Shown: positions 46,862 through 59,552 of the stretch, piece by piece
Layout: every line of letters begins with the position of its first letter
Numbering within the stretch: position 1 is the first letter of the stretch
Assembly: GCF_011075055.1 (NCBI RefSeq)
Contig: NC_058148.1
Coordinates: 1,240,001-1,304,000, forward strand
Source of the DNA: Mangifera indica
Taxonomy: Eukaryota > Streptophyta > Magnoliopsida > Sapindales > Anacardiaceae
Direction of reading: 5' to 3'
Length of the DNA stretch: 64,000 nucleotides
The notes under the pieces: generated by a model
The model's database searches: none
What the model saw: the letters and a program-made list of their open reading frames with translations, nothing else
What the model was told of the DNA's origin: nothing
Position numbers and translations under genes: made by a program

Positions 46862-49800
46862 TTACCAATTCACCAGACCCATATTATCAACTGGTCTCCT
46901 TTCTTTAATCTTATCCTTCTTTGGACTAACTGGAACACTGCCGGCTCTTTGAGGCCTCCTAATTACATGAATTGCCTCATCAATTCCATACTTAATATGA
47001 CTCCCAATTCTTACAAGATTCCTACTTGTTAAGTTGCTTCTTGTGTAGACTGGATATTGCCCATGCCCTATCGTCACTGGCCTTAGGAAATCCCTCTGTG
47101 TCAATGACGCATACGGTGACCTCAGACCTGTAACCATGCGCGTATGGTGGTTGTTGCAGATAGTTCGTCTGAAAATGCAGTGGATGTTGGTGGAAGTGAT
47201 GGCCCTTCCCACCATGGAAACCGACACTGCTGACACCACCACCCAAACTGCACAAGCTTGGCGAGCTTTTAACCCTGTGCATGGGGAGTCTACTGCCCTT
47301 GTAACCCTCCAAGTTCAAGACGAGGTCGAGATGGAAAGAATCAGTAGCGATGTTCTCCGGGGAGGTAGAATTCAGGGACGAACAAGCGGAGGAAATGCTG
47401 AATGAGGGATGGCTTGCATTGATTGGAGGGAGTCTCCATTGACCGGTTGTATGGACAATGCCATTGATGGCATCAATGTAATGTTGTTCGATACTTTGGG
47501 GGTCTATGGAGCCAGTTTGGTTCTCAAGTATGACAGGATTTGATGGGAAGAGAAAGGTTCTGAGCTTGGGATTGCCTTGAGGATTTGACGATCGTATTCC
47601 TCGAGCATGTGCCGGAGATCTTCATCATTTCGGACAGATACAAGGGATTCTAGATCCTCAGGAATCAGCTGGTATTTGAGAACCATGTCTCCTTCATACA
47701 TTGTGCGAAGCTTCTTCATTAGCCCTGGAAAATCATTGTAAAAACCCAGAAAATAGGACACATTAGTCATTCAAACTTGCAATCCAACTGATTCATACAA
47801 CTTTATGCAAATTTCCGGCTCTGGAATCCTTTAAATTATACATTCTGATTGCCAAAATGAATTATAGTTTACCAAATTCACATAAAAAAATTTACCAACA
47901 CCTAAGCCTCACACCCCAACTATAGGGATGGATTGGTTGGAGCTACTCAACTTGAACGAATCAAACTTGAGCTAAAACTTCAACTCAACTTATTTGTTTT
48001 TCCGCTGTTTCCATTCATTTCAACAACATTGTACATTTTGTCGATAATCTTTTAGGATGTTGTACACCATTGCAAACAAGTTTGAGCTCCGACTAGGTTC
48101 GAGCCTGCCCTGGGCTTGGCTTGACTCAAATTAAAACTACCCTTACCCAAGTGTGAACATTAAAGCCTTAATTAGTTCTTTAACATGTGAATTAGGACTT
48201 AATCAACAATCCAACACTAATTAATTACTCTTTATACTTTCTTCCAACTTGAGCATGCATGAATTTCACCAATAAAAAGACCCTTGGATTCAATCTGAGC
48301 TACTCGAACTTAAATCAAATGAGCCAATTTCGAACCTAAGGATTGGGTTTATTTCCTCAAATAAATAGATTTCTAACCGATCCAAGAATTCAAGTTCTAA
48401 TCGACTCTAATCAAATTTAAAGTTATTTTGTTTCCAAACTAAATTTGAGCCTTAACTTGTTAATCTCAATCTAACTTTTTTGGATTTAAGTCAATCTCAA
48501 ATTGGCCCTTATTTAGACTTAACTCAGATCAAATCCAACCTTAAATCAAAACCACAATTGAGCTTGTTCCCACAAATTAAATAAGACATTTGCTTCAAAA
48601 TCAGAACCCCAACTAATGGTGGATCTTATTTGAGTTGATTTGGCTTTAATCAACCTTTCAACTTAAACAGGCCAGTCTCAAGTTGAAGCTTTAACTCGGT
48701 AATTCAATTTGAGATTAGTTCGTTTGTTCATTTGGTGATAATATTCCTCTTGTTGACAACATTATTCGCTTTCTAATGATACTGTTCACTATATCAACAA
48801 TACTCTAGTGATATTGTGTATTAGTTCAAGTAAGTTCGATTTTGAACTAGGTATAATAAATTTAATTTGATCTCAAATTAACTCAGATCGAATTCACCTC
48901 TGACCATGACCATCATTTTCAAGATCCTATCATCACTTAATCAATTTATTAATTTTCTACATTTGCAGTATCTGCTAATACAGTAGTCAACTCGTTGGCT
49001 ACATAATCAGAGTTTAAACCACCACAATACATACACCATCTCAACTTCAAGAATTCTCTCAAACCAAATATAATTCACACAAATTTCCATCAACTCCTCC
49101 ATCGCTTTCATCTATCCATCAAACAATAGTTCTTCAAATCTTGGGAGAATCACACTTCAAAAACTAATTGTTGAAATTAAAGAATCCAAAACTATATAAA
49201 ACTTATATCAAAAGCTCATAATTTCCTATATGAGATTCAAGTATCATACTTCACACTTGGAAGTGTAATACAAAAACATCAAAGAAACTAAATGTAATGA
49301 TACTAGCTCTTGATAAAGTTATTATAAGATCAATCAAAACTCCGTGTTTTTTTTTTCCTGTTTCAAGTGTTCTTGGGCCTCTTAGGATATATATACTAAC
49401 ACCCAACTAGTTTAGCTACATATATATGATACTCAACAATCCTCCCACATTGGTCCATCAACAACCTCGCATTGGAGTAAAGTGGAAGAAACCTCCCCCT
49501 TAAATTGGGCTTTTGGGATGGATTTGAATAGAATTGTTTCAGATAGACCTTGGAAAGTGTTATTGTTTCTCTCCCAAAGTTAGCTGAAGGGATGAGGTTT
49601 ATCCTCGTACCACCCCTAATTTCTTTCTCAATCGTCATTCAACTACTACAATTACATTTCGAATACTAAAACCCATTTTATGATACTACAATGATAAGTT
49701 GTCTGCATTAACAATGGCACATTATCGGCAACGTTACAGGGACAAATGAATTGCTTATTCCATGCATTATACAAATAATGTAATTATTTAACAGAGAAAT

Positions 49801-49990
49801 TGATATCACGAGGCACAGCAACGACACGTGTCTCACCACCCACATGCTTGAGGCTACCATCAACGGCTCTGGGCAATATTTTCCCACCATGACTGCGTAA
49901 AAACTTCACCCGTTTCGGAGGAGAAGACGAAGGCGTCGACAAGATTTCATCACCCGCACTACCGCCGCCGCTGCCACTGTCAATGCCCAT
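46862..49990 (-). pseudogene. PB1-domain (octicosapeptide/Phox/Bem1p) protein gene with disrupted reading frame
   Basis: Exon 1 is 49990-49793 (66 aa: MGIDSGSGGGSAG... KRVKFLRSHGGKILPRAVDG... VVAVPRDINFS), the first half of a PB1 domain with its basic cluster. Exon 2 runs from 47724 to 46862 and begins GLMKKLRTMYEG... DMVLKYQLIPEDLESLVSVR NDEDLRHMLEEYD, the acidic OPCA-like half. Three problems are seen. The only GT at the exon 1 end (TCT|GTTAAA) joined to the CAG|GGCTAA acceptor gives an immediate stop. The frame shifts near 47578-47594, after EEYDRQ. It shifts again near 47125, before SPYASLTQRDF. Outside these points all segments remain open and well conserved (NLEGYKGSRLPMHRVKSSPS; NLTSRNLVRIGSH), down to TAA at 46862. 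It is either a young pseudogene or an intact gene with sequence errors. PB1 domains mediate protein-protein pairing. Confidence 0.75.
47727..49792 (-). other. large intron of the PB1 gene
   Basis: About 2.06 kb, AT-rich. 47920-48900 is full of opposed TTGAGCT/AGCTCAA-like phrases similar to the hAT MITE family but too decayed to delimit. No open frame of interest. Confidence 0.5.
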
Positions 49991-50122
49991 AGATAGACCA
50001 ACTTTACAAAAAAAAAAAAAAGAGTCGGTTTGGATGAATATAAATATAACAGAATGAAATAAAAAAATGGTTGAATGTGAAGAAAAGGATGAAATTACTG
50101 GTGGGAGAAAGGGGAGACGACA

Positions 50123-50136
50123 GGGGGGGGGGGGGG
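50123..50136. repeat. G14 homopolymer upstream of the PB1 gene start
   Basis: Fourteen consecutive G on the + strand, so C14 in the sense of the minus-strand gene. It lies about 130 bp upstream of its ATG, in the probable 5' UTR. Confidence 0.9.
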
Positions 50137-50417
50137 TTGAATTTTCTTTTTTCTGTTTTATTTTCTTTATCTTTGCATGCAATTTTTAAGACTCAGTCCG
50201 ACACTTGTGCCGATTCATATTGCGGCTTTATATACTGCGAATATTTGAGAAAGATTCATTTACTAATATAACCCTTTTTATGGGAAGATATAAGGTATAA
50301 TTTTTAATTGAAAGAATGATATTTCTAACCTGATTTATCTTAAAAAGACAATGTACTACTCTTAAAATCGACAAATAACATTTTTCCACATTTAGTCAAA
50401 AATTAAACAGTTATTTT

Positions 50418-50742
50418 TAGGGTTAGATTCGAGCCGAACCCATTCAAACGAGCCTGAAAGGAGTCAGCCTTATATAGGCTCGGTCGACCTCGAGCTCGAG
50501 CTCAAGTTACTCGTCAAAATTTTCAATTAAAAATTTTGATACAAAATGACGTTATTTTGATCAATATATATTAAAACGACGTTGTTTTGATAACAAAATA
50601 GTTAAAAACTTAAGCTTAAAATAAGTCGAATTTAAGCCGAGTTAGAGCTAGACTTTCACGAATTCGAGCTGTGCTATATATAAACAGAGCCAAGCTCGAG
50701 CTCAAGCGAGCTCGAACTCAGTTTGGTTCGAATCTAATCCTA
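50418..50742. mobile_element. hAT-type MITE, same family as 33678 (325 bp)
   Basis: The ends TAGGGTTAGATTCGAGCC and GGTTCGAATCTAATCCTA are inverted repeats. The subterminal regions have GAGCTCGAGCTCAAG. The core has AAATGACGTTATTTTGAT and AAAACGACGTTGTTTTGAT around TATATA, as in the 33678 copy. The target duplication is not readable. Confidence 0.78.
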
Positions 50743-51317
50743 ATATTTTAATGGTCAAAGAGTATTTTCAATTGTTTTTATAATATATAAATATTATAAG
50801 ATTAATGAATTTCCTTTTCTTTTACTCGCTGTAAAATTCTTGAATTAGACCCATTTTTTTAATAGAAACAAATCAAAACCTGAACTCTAATTTGTCCCAC
50901 ATCTATAATCACACTGATTACTATTGAAATTTGGGTTAGTCCCATCAAAATCGCATTAAACTGTTGTGATTTAGTTAAAATCAAACTAATCTGATACAAC
51001 TCTAATTGTAGCTGACAACATTCTATCGTTATAGGTTTTAAATCTTATTTTTATAATGCAAAAGTGAAAATATATTTAATTAAGTTTGAGAGCAAAATTT
51101 ATATTTACCTTTAATAATTAGTAGAAGATAAGAAGAGTACTTCTGTATTTTTCATGCTGTCCCCAAAATTAACTAATTTCATTAACAGGGTTTAAATGGG
51201 TATAATTTCTAATATATTAAGTTATTTTTCATTATATCATGTTATACATACATACATACATACATATACATACATACATACACACACACATACTTACACA
51301 CACACATAAAAAAAATA
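50743..51317. other. AT-rich intergenic DNA ending in a CATA microsatellite
   Basis: No gene. 51246-51307 is a (CATA)n/(CA)n run lying directly next to the Mutator-type MITE. Confidence 0.6.
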
Positions 51318-52099
51318 GGCCAAAGAACTATTTCCCACTTAAAGTATGTTGTTTTTTCAAGTTTTCCTCCTTTAACTTTGAAAATCTCATTTATCCATCC
51401 ATGAACGGTTAAAATTAACTGAATCTATTAGTTATATTATTTCTCTCCCCTAAACCCTAAAAACTAATAATTTCCCGCCAACTCAAGTTTTCAAAAATAA
51501 CATTTTCCCTCATAGAGTTTCCAATTTTCAAATTCAATTTTTCAATGACATTTCTTCCTCTTCGATGACCTTCAAACGACGTCTCTTCCTCTTCGGTGTG
51601 GTCTCCTTCTGACAGTCGACGTCATCGTTGACGAAGATGACTCGTCTTCGTTGAGACAAAGACGAGCCATCTTCGTTGATGAAGAGTCTTCATCGTGGAC
51701 GAAGACCTCATCTCTGTCTCTGGATGAAGACGATTCGTCTTCGTTAGAAACAAATATGGTTCGTCTTTGTTGATGATGATGTCAAGGAGGACTGTCAAAA
51801 AGAGGTCCATCGAAAAGGAAGAGATGTAGCCTAAAGGCCGTCGGAGAGAAAGAGAAGCCGTCGAAAAATTGAATCTGAAAAATTGAAAACCCTAAGGGGG
51901 AAAATGCTGTTTTTGAAAACTTGGGTTGGGAGAAATTGTTAGTTTTTAGGATTTAGGGGGGAAAAATAAAATCAAATTCAAGTTTATTTTTAATATTACA
52001 GGTTAAATGATGATTTTACCTTGAAACCGTTAATTTTAAAGTTAAAGGGAGAAAACTTGAAAAAACAACACACTTTGTGTGGGAAATAGTCCTTTGGCC
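51318..52099. mobile_element. complete Mutator-type foldback MITE, copy D (782 bp)
   Basis: Starts GGCCAAAGAACTATTTCCCA and ends GGGAAATAGTCCTTTGGCC, identical in most positions to the 9400-10240 copy. The core (about 51540-51850) is a degenerate inverted repeat rich in GACGAAGA/TCTTCGTC. The flanking nine bases (AAAAAAATA and TATATAATA) agree at only 6 of 9 positions in AT-rich DNA, so the target duplication is weak. Confidence 0.82.
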
Positions 52100-52149
52100 T
52101 ATATAATATACAAAAATACAAAATTAACATAATAAACCATGGTTTTAAC

Positions 52150-52507
52150 TAGGGTTAGACCCAAACCAAGTTGATTCTATTTGGTTTGAATTTGTTTAGT
52201 TTGAATTAAAATTGAGTTTGAGCCAAAAGGTTTAATTTATTTTGAAACCGAATCGAACTTGAGCTAAAGAGAGTTCAACTAGGTTTGGCTAGTGAGTCAG
52301 GTAGATGACTTGATTTGGTTTGAGTTTCGATCGTAACTCAATTTAAATTATGTTAAAAAATTATTAAAACGATATTGTTTTACCTTATTAGATTAAAGGA
52401 CATCGTTTTATCAATGACTCATAAATTCAAACTATAAATTTGAGTTAAACTCGAATCAAACTTAAGCTAAGATGTGTTTCGACTGGACTCATTTGTATTG
52501 ACCCCTA
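52150..52507. mobile_element. hAT-type MITE (358 bp)
   Basis: Left end TAGGGTTAGACCCAAACC, right end TTTGTATTGACCCCTA. The flanks GTTTTAAC (52142-52149) and CTTTTAAC (52508-52515) match at 7 of 8 positions. The core holds AAAACGATATTGTTTTACC and a related ACATCGTTTTATC. It lies 50 bp from the Mutator-type MITE. Confidence 0.7.
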
Positions 52508-52624
52508 CTTTTAACTGGACTTGATTCTAACCTAATCCAATCAAGTTTTATTTTAGGATTCACAATTGAATTTGTTTAAACTACAATTGAACCTAACAAA
52601 CGGTATCGAGCCATAGTTTAATGA

Positions 52625-52625
52625 A

Positions 52626-52658
<33 letters not shown>

Positions 52659-52672
52659 GAGTGAGAGAGAGG
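52625..52672. repeat. (CT)n-(AT)n-(AG)n self-complementary microsatellite
   Basis: A CT run, an AT run and an AG run in series, able to form one long hairpin. Confidence 0.9.
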
Positions 52673-54581
52673 TCAAGATATTAATTATTTTAGTCATTTT
52701 GTTCTAGCCTATACATATCTAGTCACATTTTTTTTATTATACATTATAGCCACATTTTGGTGAGACTTCCTTTAAAAATGAAATTGTAACATCTACAAGT
52801 ATGTCTCGAAGGTAAAATAATCTTTATTTATGAGTGTATATGATGTAAGCATGATTAAATGTGATTTTTATGTCAAAGTGCAAGTTTTGGGAGCCTGCAT
52901 GCAATAGCTTCGACTACCTGATGCCAACTATATGGTAACAAGGAAGGAAGAGAGAAGGAGCCCATTTGATCAACTTTGTTATGCCAATTTGATAAGAGAT
53001 AAGTAGGACCTGTTATATTCATACAATTCCTTCTGGCATGATTTTGATGATTTTATATTGACATTACAAATTATTTATTTCAAATAAAACACTTTTGGGG
53101 ATTTGTGGGATTTTGTTTATGTTGCATGTTTGGTTTTAATGTGATGCATATGAAGTTTTAAACGGGCATGCCTTTCCAGTTTATATTATGTATAGGAGTA
53201 TATTACTGGAAAGAGATGCTACCTCTACCTCTATTGATAGGGTACATTTTAGAGTTATTTAAGGTAAATGGTGGTGATAACTGTAAAGGAGTTTGGTTTG
53301 AGGTAATATTTAATTATCTCGATAATTTATATTTTATTATTAATATTATTTATTTATTTATTTATTAAGTATTAAAAGATTGATAATAACAAGTAATATA
53401 AGAATAATCTAATTAACGTTTCAAATATCTTATATATTAAAAGATTAGTGAATTAATCTTAATTTTGTTATAATTTTTTATTTTAATTATTAAAATTTTA
53501 GGACAAAAATGTCATCATTTTCTGATAAAATAATAAGTAACCTAACCGTTATGATGAGTATTTTACCCTTATTCTAACTATTATTAATATTAAAATACCC
53601 TTATTCTAAACTAAAATTACCATCAAGACAATCATCGGCCACCACCCCCCACACTACCATAATCACCTATCACCGCCCACACAACCATCATCCTTCCACC
53701 CATACGATAAGTGTTTGGACCAAAAGTACTAATATTATTGTCAATGAAAACATTAGAAACAAAAAAATTAAATGTATATTGGAGATTAAATGGTGTTTAC
53801 CTATAAAGAAACAATTCTAAAAACCTTAGGTGTTTGTTTCTTTGGGCTTAATGATAGAATTAGATTCGATTCAAATTGGTTTTGAATGAGATAAAACTTG
53901 AAATCATTTCGAATTTAAAAGAGTTAATTTGAGATTAAAGAAATGGAACTCAAACTCCACTTAAAATCAATTTAACTTTGAATTCAATCTAAATTGAATC
54001 AAAGTTAAATGTTTGGATTAGCACAAACTTAACTCATTGGGTTTAAGCATGAATTCTTGTTTGAATAATTGAAATTGAATCACAATCCCAAGAGGGTGTG
54101 GTTTGGAAGGGTGAATAAGAGTTTCAGCAAAAATTAACCTGATTGAATGAATTGGTCCACAATTGAATGGTGATGGAATTGTTGTCTTCCCCAAAATTTA
54201 GAATACAAACAAAAGCATCCAATGCTCAAGGGCTTTAATTTATGGCAGAAAAATATATGAATTCTTTAAGGCTTTTTCCATGGCTAACAATTGCTTGTTT
54301 TTGGACCATTCCAAATTTCAAACATAATAAAATACGCAAAATTTGTTTTTTTCTTTCTTCCATCTGTGTTAATTTCTTGACAGCACATAAAAAATAAAAT
54401 AAAATAAATGGTGATTGTAGACAAAGCTTTTCTTGACGCGTCCAGATCACTTCCACGTATAATTAGAAAAGGGCATTAGTACAAAATGACAGTAGAATGA
54501 AAAAGACGCAAAAGCCACCACTTTTTATTTTATTATTTGCAAATTGTATCACTTAATTTATATGTAAATAAAAGGATAAAT

Positions 54582-54631
<50 letters not shown>

Positions 54632-56160
54632 CAACCAACAAATAGGTATTACCAAATAACGCATTATTATTTTAAATGGTGTTTTAAATTAATATGGTGA
54701 GAACAATTAAATATCATTAATAACATTTAATACTTGTTTTTTTTAAATAAATGTAACATTAAATAAGGCAATACTCTTTGAACCAAGTCTAAATAAAGGT
54801 GGATTTGAAGAGAGTTAAACATAAATAAATACTAATTTAAGTTCAACTCAAATTTAAAATGATAAGTTTAAGTTCGATTTAGAGCTATCTAAAATGTAAA
54901 CAATAAACTCAAAAAAATAAAAATTTTTCATGAGAGAAGATTCGTTAAAGAAGAATAACTCTTACGAAGAATCGTTGACAAACACTCAAAATTGACCACA
55001 CCGTCAAATTAAAGTTTTAGTTCAAGTTTAGTTTATTTGAATTAAATATGGATTTATGTCAAAATTAGTTCAGTTTGAATTTAACCCTAAATCTATGAAT
55101 AATTAATGATATGTTATATTTCCTTAATGAACAATACTATATGTATCTATTTTTGATACACAAATATGTATACACATAGATATATCATCATATGAGTAAG
55201 TATTACTTTATTGTTAATTCAAAATCCCCTAATTACATTATGACACATTCATGTGTAAATATATTTATGTATAAAAAATATATATATATAATTTTATTGC
55301 TTTCATAATATTATCTACCGTCATAATGGAATACAAAAGAATAGGGATGAATTCGACTTTAATTGCTCAATTATAAATTTGGTTCAAATAAATCTAAAAT
55401 AAGTTTAATTTAAACGAGTTCAAATTTAAATTTAAGAGTTTTATATTATTAAATTCAAATTTGAATAGGAGAGTGCTTAACACGCCGAACTTGTAAATTT
55501 AAAAAATTTAATTTAAATAAATTAAAATAATCAAATTAAATTCTATTTAAATCTAATTTGATATTATTGTTGACGTCAAAAACTGAAGTCCACTAAAAAT
55601 GAATCTTATCCAGTAAACTCGAATCTACTCTTTAAAGCTGAAATGAACTTGGGTAACTTACCCTACTTCTGCAAATTCACCACAATCAGAATCCAATGAT
55701 GGAAAAGTACTGCATAAAGAAAGAACAGACACAACGTATGAAACAGAAAAAGTGACCTAATCCGCTGACTCTGCGCCTCAAAAGAAAGGGAAAGATTCAT
55801 CATTCATTCGTTCATTCAAAGGATAAAAATTAATAAATACCCTAATCTAATTTAAAATATTTTAATGTAACACAGTTTAGACCTCAAAATAATTGATTTA
55901 AAAAGTAGACTGGATTAGCGATCGGCACTCAATGATCAATTCGGTCCACACTAAAGGTTAAACCTCAATTGTTTTTATACGATATACTCGTAATATTATT
56001 ATATTATACTATATAATATAATATAATATGAAGTATAGTCAAGGCTTGCTCTTAGTCAGAAGAAAATTAACCCTTGGTAATTAACTAATACTTAATTAAT
56101 TCACCTCGATAAAGTGAAGAAACAACAATAATATAATATAACATACTGCTCAGCATCCAA
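52673..56160. other. AT-rich intergenic DNA with decayed MITE traces
   Basis: No gene found. 53860-54050, 54790-55090 and 55340-55640 show GGTGGATTTGAA / TTTGAATTTAACCC type opposed ends and repetitive TTTGAATT interiors typical of decayed hAT MITEs, without readable target duplications. 54586-54631 is an (AT)n-(AC)n microsatellite. Confidence 0.4.
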
Positions 56161-56219
56161 TATTTGAAAAGCAAAAACAGAAAAGAAAATTACAGATCCT
56201 GAAATAAAATATTAAATTC

Positions 56220-56690
56220 TTAGAGTCGGAGAAGTTTCTTACAGGCTTTCAGGATCTTGGTTCTGCTATTCTTCTTTTTCTTCACAGATCTTTCAGGAGC
56301 TCCATGATCTTCATAGTAACTGCCATCGGTGGGAGAAGCCAATGTCACAGACTGGTCATGGATCCTGCAATACCTTTCAGAAAAGGAAGAAGATCGTTTA
56401 ATGGAGAAAGCTCTCTTGACTGCAGACTGAAGTGCCACAGAAGCCGAGGAAACTGAAGTGGTTCGGCTAAGGCTCAGCTTCAGGACTTCAAAACTACTGC
56501 CCGCATCTTTTTCTGATGAAGCTGAATATTCTTCTGGCCTGGTGGGGCTTTTGTGAGGGATTTGAGTGTGAGTTTTTGGATGGGGAAACGACGAGGAAGA
56601 ATATGAAGATAAAAGATCTGAAAGGTCCATATTGGATCTTGATGAATTGGTAGCAGTGCCAATTATTTTTATCTTGGAATAACCATTCAT
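56220..56690 (-). CDS. plant-specific small Ser-rich basic protein, function unknown
   Basis: Single-exon, 156 aa, ATG at 56690, stop at 56220. It begins MNGYSKIKIIGTATNSSRS, then has a Ser-rich SDLLSSYSSSSFPHP stretch and a conserved-looking middle (SRTTSVSSASVALQSAVKRA, then FSIKRSSSFSERYCRIHDQ). It ends in a Lys-rich tail, KKKKNSRTKILKACKKLLRL, that could act as a nuclear or membrane-associating basic helix. I recall similar uncharacterised proteins in several eudicots, sharing the MNGYSK start, the VKRAFS.RRSSSVSERYCRI block and the ILKACK.LL end; no function is known to me. RSSS and SRTTS motifs are plausible phosphorylation or 14-3-3 sites (inference). Composition and conserved ends argue for a real gene. 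Confidence 0.8.
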   Translation of the reverse strand: MNGYSKIKIIGTATNSSRSNMDLSDLLSSYSSSSFPHPKTHTQIPHKSPTRPEEYSASSEKDAGSSFEVLKLSLSRTTSVSSASVALQSAVKRAFSIKRSSSFSERYCRIHDQSVTLASPTDGSYYEDHGAPERSVKKKKNSRTKILKACKKLLRL

Positions 56691-56778
56691 TTTCTTCTCT
56701 TTTTTGTTGTCTTGTTTTCTCGTTCCTTGTGGGAGAAAATGAGGGGTGGTATAAGAGATTAAGAGATAGACAACAGTT

Positions 56779-56786
56779 TATTTATA
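56779..56786 (-). promoter_or_regulatory. TATA box of the small Ser-rich protein gene
   Basis: TATAAATA on the minus strand, about 90 bp before the ATG at 56690. Just upstream on the same strand is a (CT)n/(CA)n tract at about 56800-56850. Confidence 0.5.
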
Positions 56787-56798
56787 TGCATAAACTGA

Positions 56799-56830
<32 letters not shown>

Positions 56831-56859
56831 AGGAGAGAGAGAGGATGGCTGAGTAACAT

Positions 56860-58237
56860 TCTACTTATAACACATTCTGGATTAATAGGATGATTTTAGA
56901 TTAAGCATAAAATAATATTTATTTATGTATTAATACATTGTAAATGATCTTATAAGATTAAATATGTGTCATATGAATGTATTATAAAAAAAGTTAAAAA
57001 GTTCAATCTTTTTAGTGTAAAAAAACAAATTCACATAATAGTTTGATACCTCTAAATGTTTTTATCTTTATATAATTTATCAAAACTTTGTTATACAATT
57101 ATTAGAATATCCTACCAATAATGTTTTTAGTTAACTTTTCTATGCAATCTCGTGCAAAGTTTTGGAAGTAGGGTCAAGTCACAGTGATTGTAGATGGGTC
57201 AAAGTGTTGATTTTAGTAGTAAGTAATTGTTGATGGTAACAAATTCACTAATGAGAATTATGTAAAATTACACATTTACTAAATAACACAAAAAGAATTT
57301 TAAAATAGTTTAATATACCACTTAAAGTTCTATGTTCATGGTTACGCTATTTACTATTTTTGAGTAATTTCAAAATAGCAATATTATACATTACCAAAAA
57401 TGTTGTCCTTTTACCTTTGTATAATACTGTATTTGTAAGACAAGAGAAAAAGATAAATATGTAATTACATAAAAAAGATACACCCAAATCTTAAAACATT
57501 AAATCTAGATGTTTAAGAGAATTCATTGATTGAGCTATCCCATAAAAACAAAAGAATTGTTATCCCCTAGTGATAAAAGATAGAGATGAAATATTATCTT
57601 GTGAAAATAAAAAATGAAAAATACATATTAATAAGATTGTGAGAATTGTTGAAACTGTTATGATCTACTTTTCTCCCAATTTATAGATAAAAAGATTTTT
57701 ATTTACCCATAGTTTGAATCAATCTACATATAGATGACATGTTTAATTATTGTATGTTGTTTACATAATTACACATTATATAATGGCTAAGCGTGTCCTT
57801 GGTGCATCTTTCATGTGTTTTACAAAGGAAAAGTCTAATGAAATAATAGTAACAATATTTTGATCATGTATGGTACTAATAATGTTAATTGTAATGTTGG
57901 CATGAGCCACAAAGAAAATGTTGCTTGGCAGTAGGGTCAAATTATGGTGAGGTATGTGTCATAATCATATAATAGAAGAGTTCATAGAAGATAGAGATGA
58001 ATTATTCAGACAAGTGAGGATGGAAGAACTGGTAATTATGTAGATTTGAAATCAAAGAATTAATATCTTTTATATAATGATATTACCTTTAAAAACTGAT
58101 AATTATTTATATAGATATGTGAAAATTTATTCAATTGATCACTTTTTTATTTATTAAGTGAAATAATATGAAATTGACATATATACAAATTCCAAAATTA
58201 TCGCTAAAAAAAGTGAACATTCCAAAATAAACTTAGG
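56860..58237. other. AT-rich intergenic DNA, no gene found
   Basis: Stops in all frames. No recognisable element or repeat boundary. Confidence 0.45.
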
Positions 58238-58690
58238 TCTAGAGATGATAATAGGGTAGATAGGGATTAAATATTTTAATTTTTATCTCTGTTTCTGTTC
58301 TTGTGTCCTCGTCTTTGCCTAATCCTTGATACGGGAATAATAGAAAATTTTTGTCTTCTTTTGTAAGGAAAATTTCTCTCCCTTTTCCTTCCCATCCTTA
58401 TAGAAACAATTTCCCACACTTTTCTTGCCCTATCTTCATTAAAAAAATAGTAAAATATTTATAAAGAGTCAAATTATATTTGTAATAATTTAAAATTTTT
58501 AAAGATAATTTAACATATGAGGGTTTAGGGAATATATAGGGAAGGGGATGTCAGAGATATATTTATCTTTGTTCCTGACCCATCCCTAACTAAGGGAATT
58601 TTAATTATTCTCGTCCTATCTTTATCTTTAGTGAGGACCCCTTCTCATTCGGGGACAGGTATACTAAATATCCAATTTCGTAGGCTAAAT
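58238..58690. repeat. dispersed repeat, copy 1
   Basis: AGAGATGATAATAGGGTAGA at the left and ATTCGGGGACAGGTATACTA at the right. The middle AATATTTATAAAGAGTCAAA, ATATTTGTAATAATTTAAAA and GGGTTTAGGGAATATATAGG matches, in reverse complement, the block at about 61330-61450. It is probably a nonautonomous transposon; the ends are not fixed. Confidence 0.55.
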
Positions 58691-59113
58691 AGTCATCTTA
58701 ATAGTTCTTCTTGGATAGCCTATGGGTGTGAATTTTTTCAAACTAGCCTGCTATGTTGAAATATGTCTTAGATCAATAACAGTTGGACCTTTACAACTTT
58801 GATACCATGCTATAAATCTAAGTCCTTTAACATTATTAATAAAAGGATTTTAACATATTTGGACTCCAATTTTCAAAATTATTTAATCCAATATAATTTG
58901 GATACCCAATATATTATGTACGCTATTGTTTAACCAGTTTAAAATTTAAATTAATGTTAATTGATAATATTAATTTACAATTTAGCACATGTTAAAGTGA
59001 GGGTAGTCTATCATTTTATCGTATTTGTTAACGGAAAATAAAATAGAATGAGAGTGAGGGTAATTTTCAATGAATTCTTTAGGTTGTTGAAAATAATGTC
59101 ATTTAATTAAGGG

Positions 59114-59552
59114 TAGGGGTGGATTTGAAGTGAATTTATTCGAGTTTGAAACAAACTTAGCTCGAACAAGTCCAAACATGAGCCCAAGACAACAAACACA
59201 AACTTGAGCACGAGCCTAAAAGTAAAAGCAGAAACGATCCCAAGCTTGAACCTAAATTATAGTCGTGCTCGACTCACAAGCCACGCATGACTCGCTTGAA
59301 CCCTTAACAAATAATGTCATTTACAGCCCTACCTAAAGATAGGATTGAATTAAAAACGAGATTGTTTGAGCTCAAAATGAGTTTAGCTTGGACAAGCTTG
59401 AACATGAGCTTGAGACAACAACCACGAGCTCGATCACAAACATGTGATTGAGTGAGCTCAGTGAGTCCGAATCCAAACCTAAGATCGACTTGAGCCGAGT
59501 CCAAAATAAGCTAGACCCTGTTCGAGCTCAACTTGACTCGTTTCCGGCCCTA
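59114..59552. mobile_element. hAT-type MITE with perfect 8-bp target duplication (439 bp)
   Basis: Left end TAGGGGTGGATTTGAAGTG, right end CTCGTTTCCGGCCCTA. The flanks ATTAAGGG at 59106-59113 and 59553-59560 are identical. The interior is rich in GAGCTCGA/TTGAGC blocks, with an internal ACAGCCCTACC (near 59324) that may mark a nested or composite end. No transposase. Confidence 0.8.
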
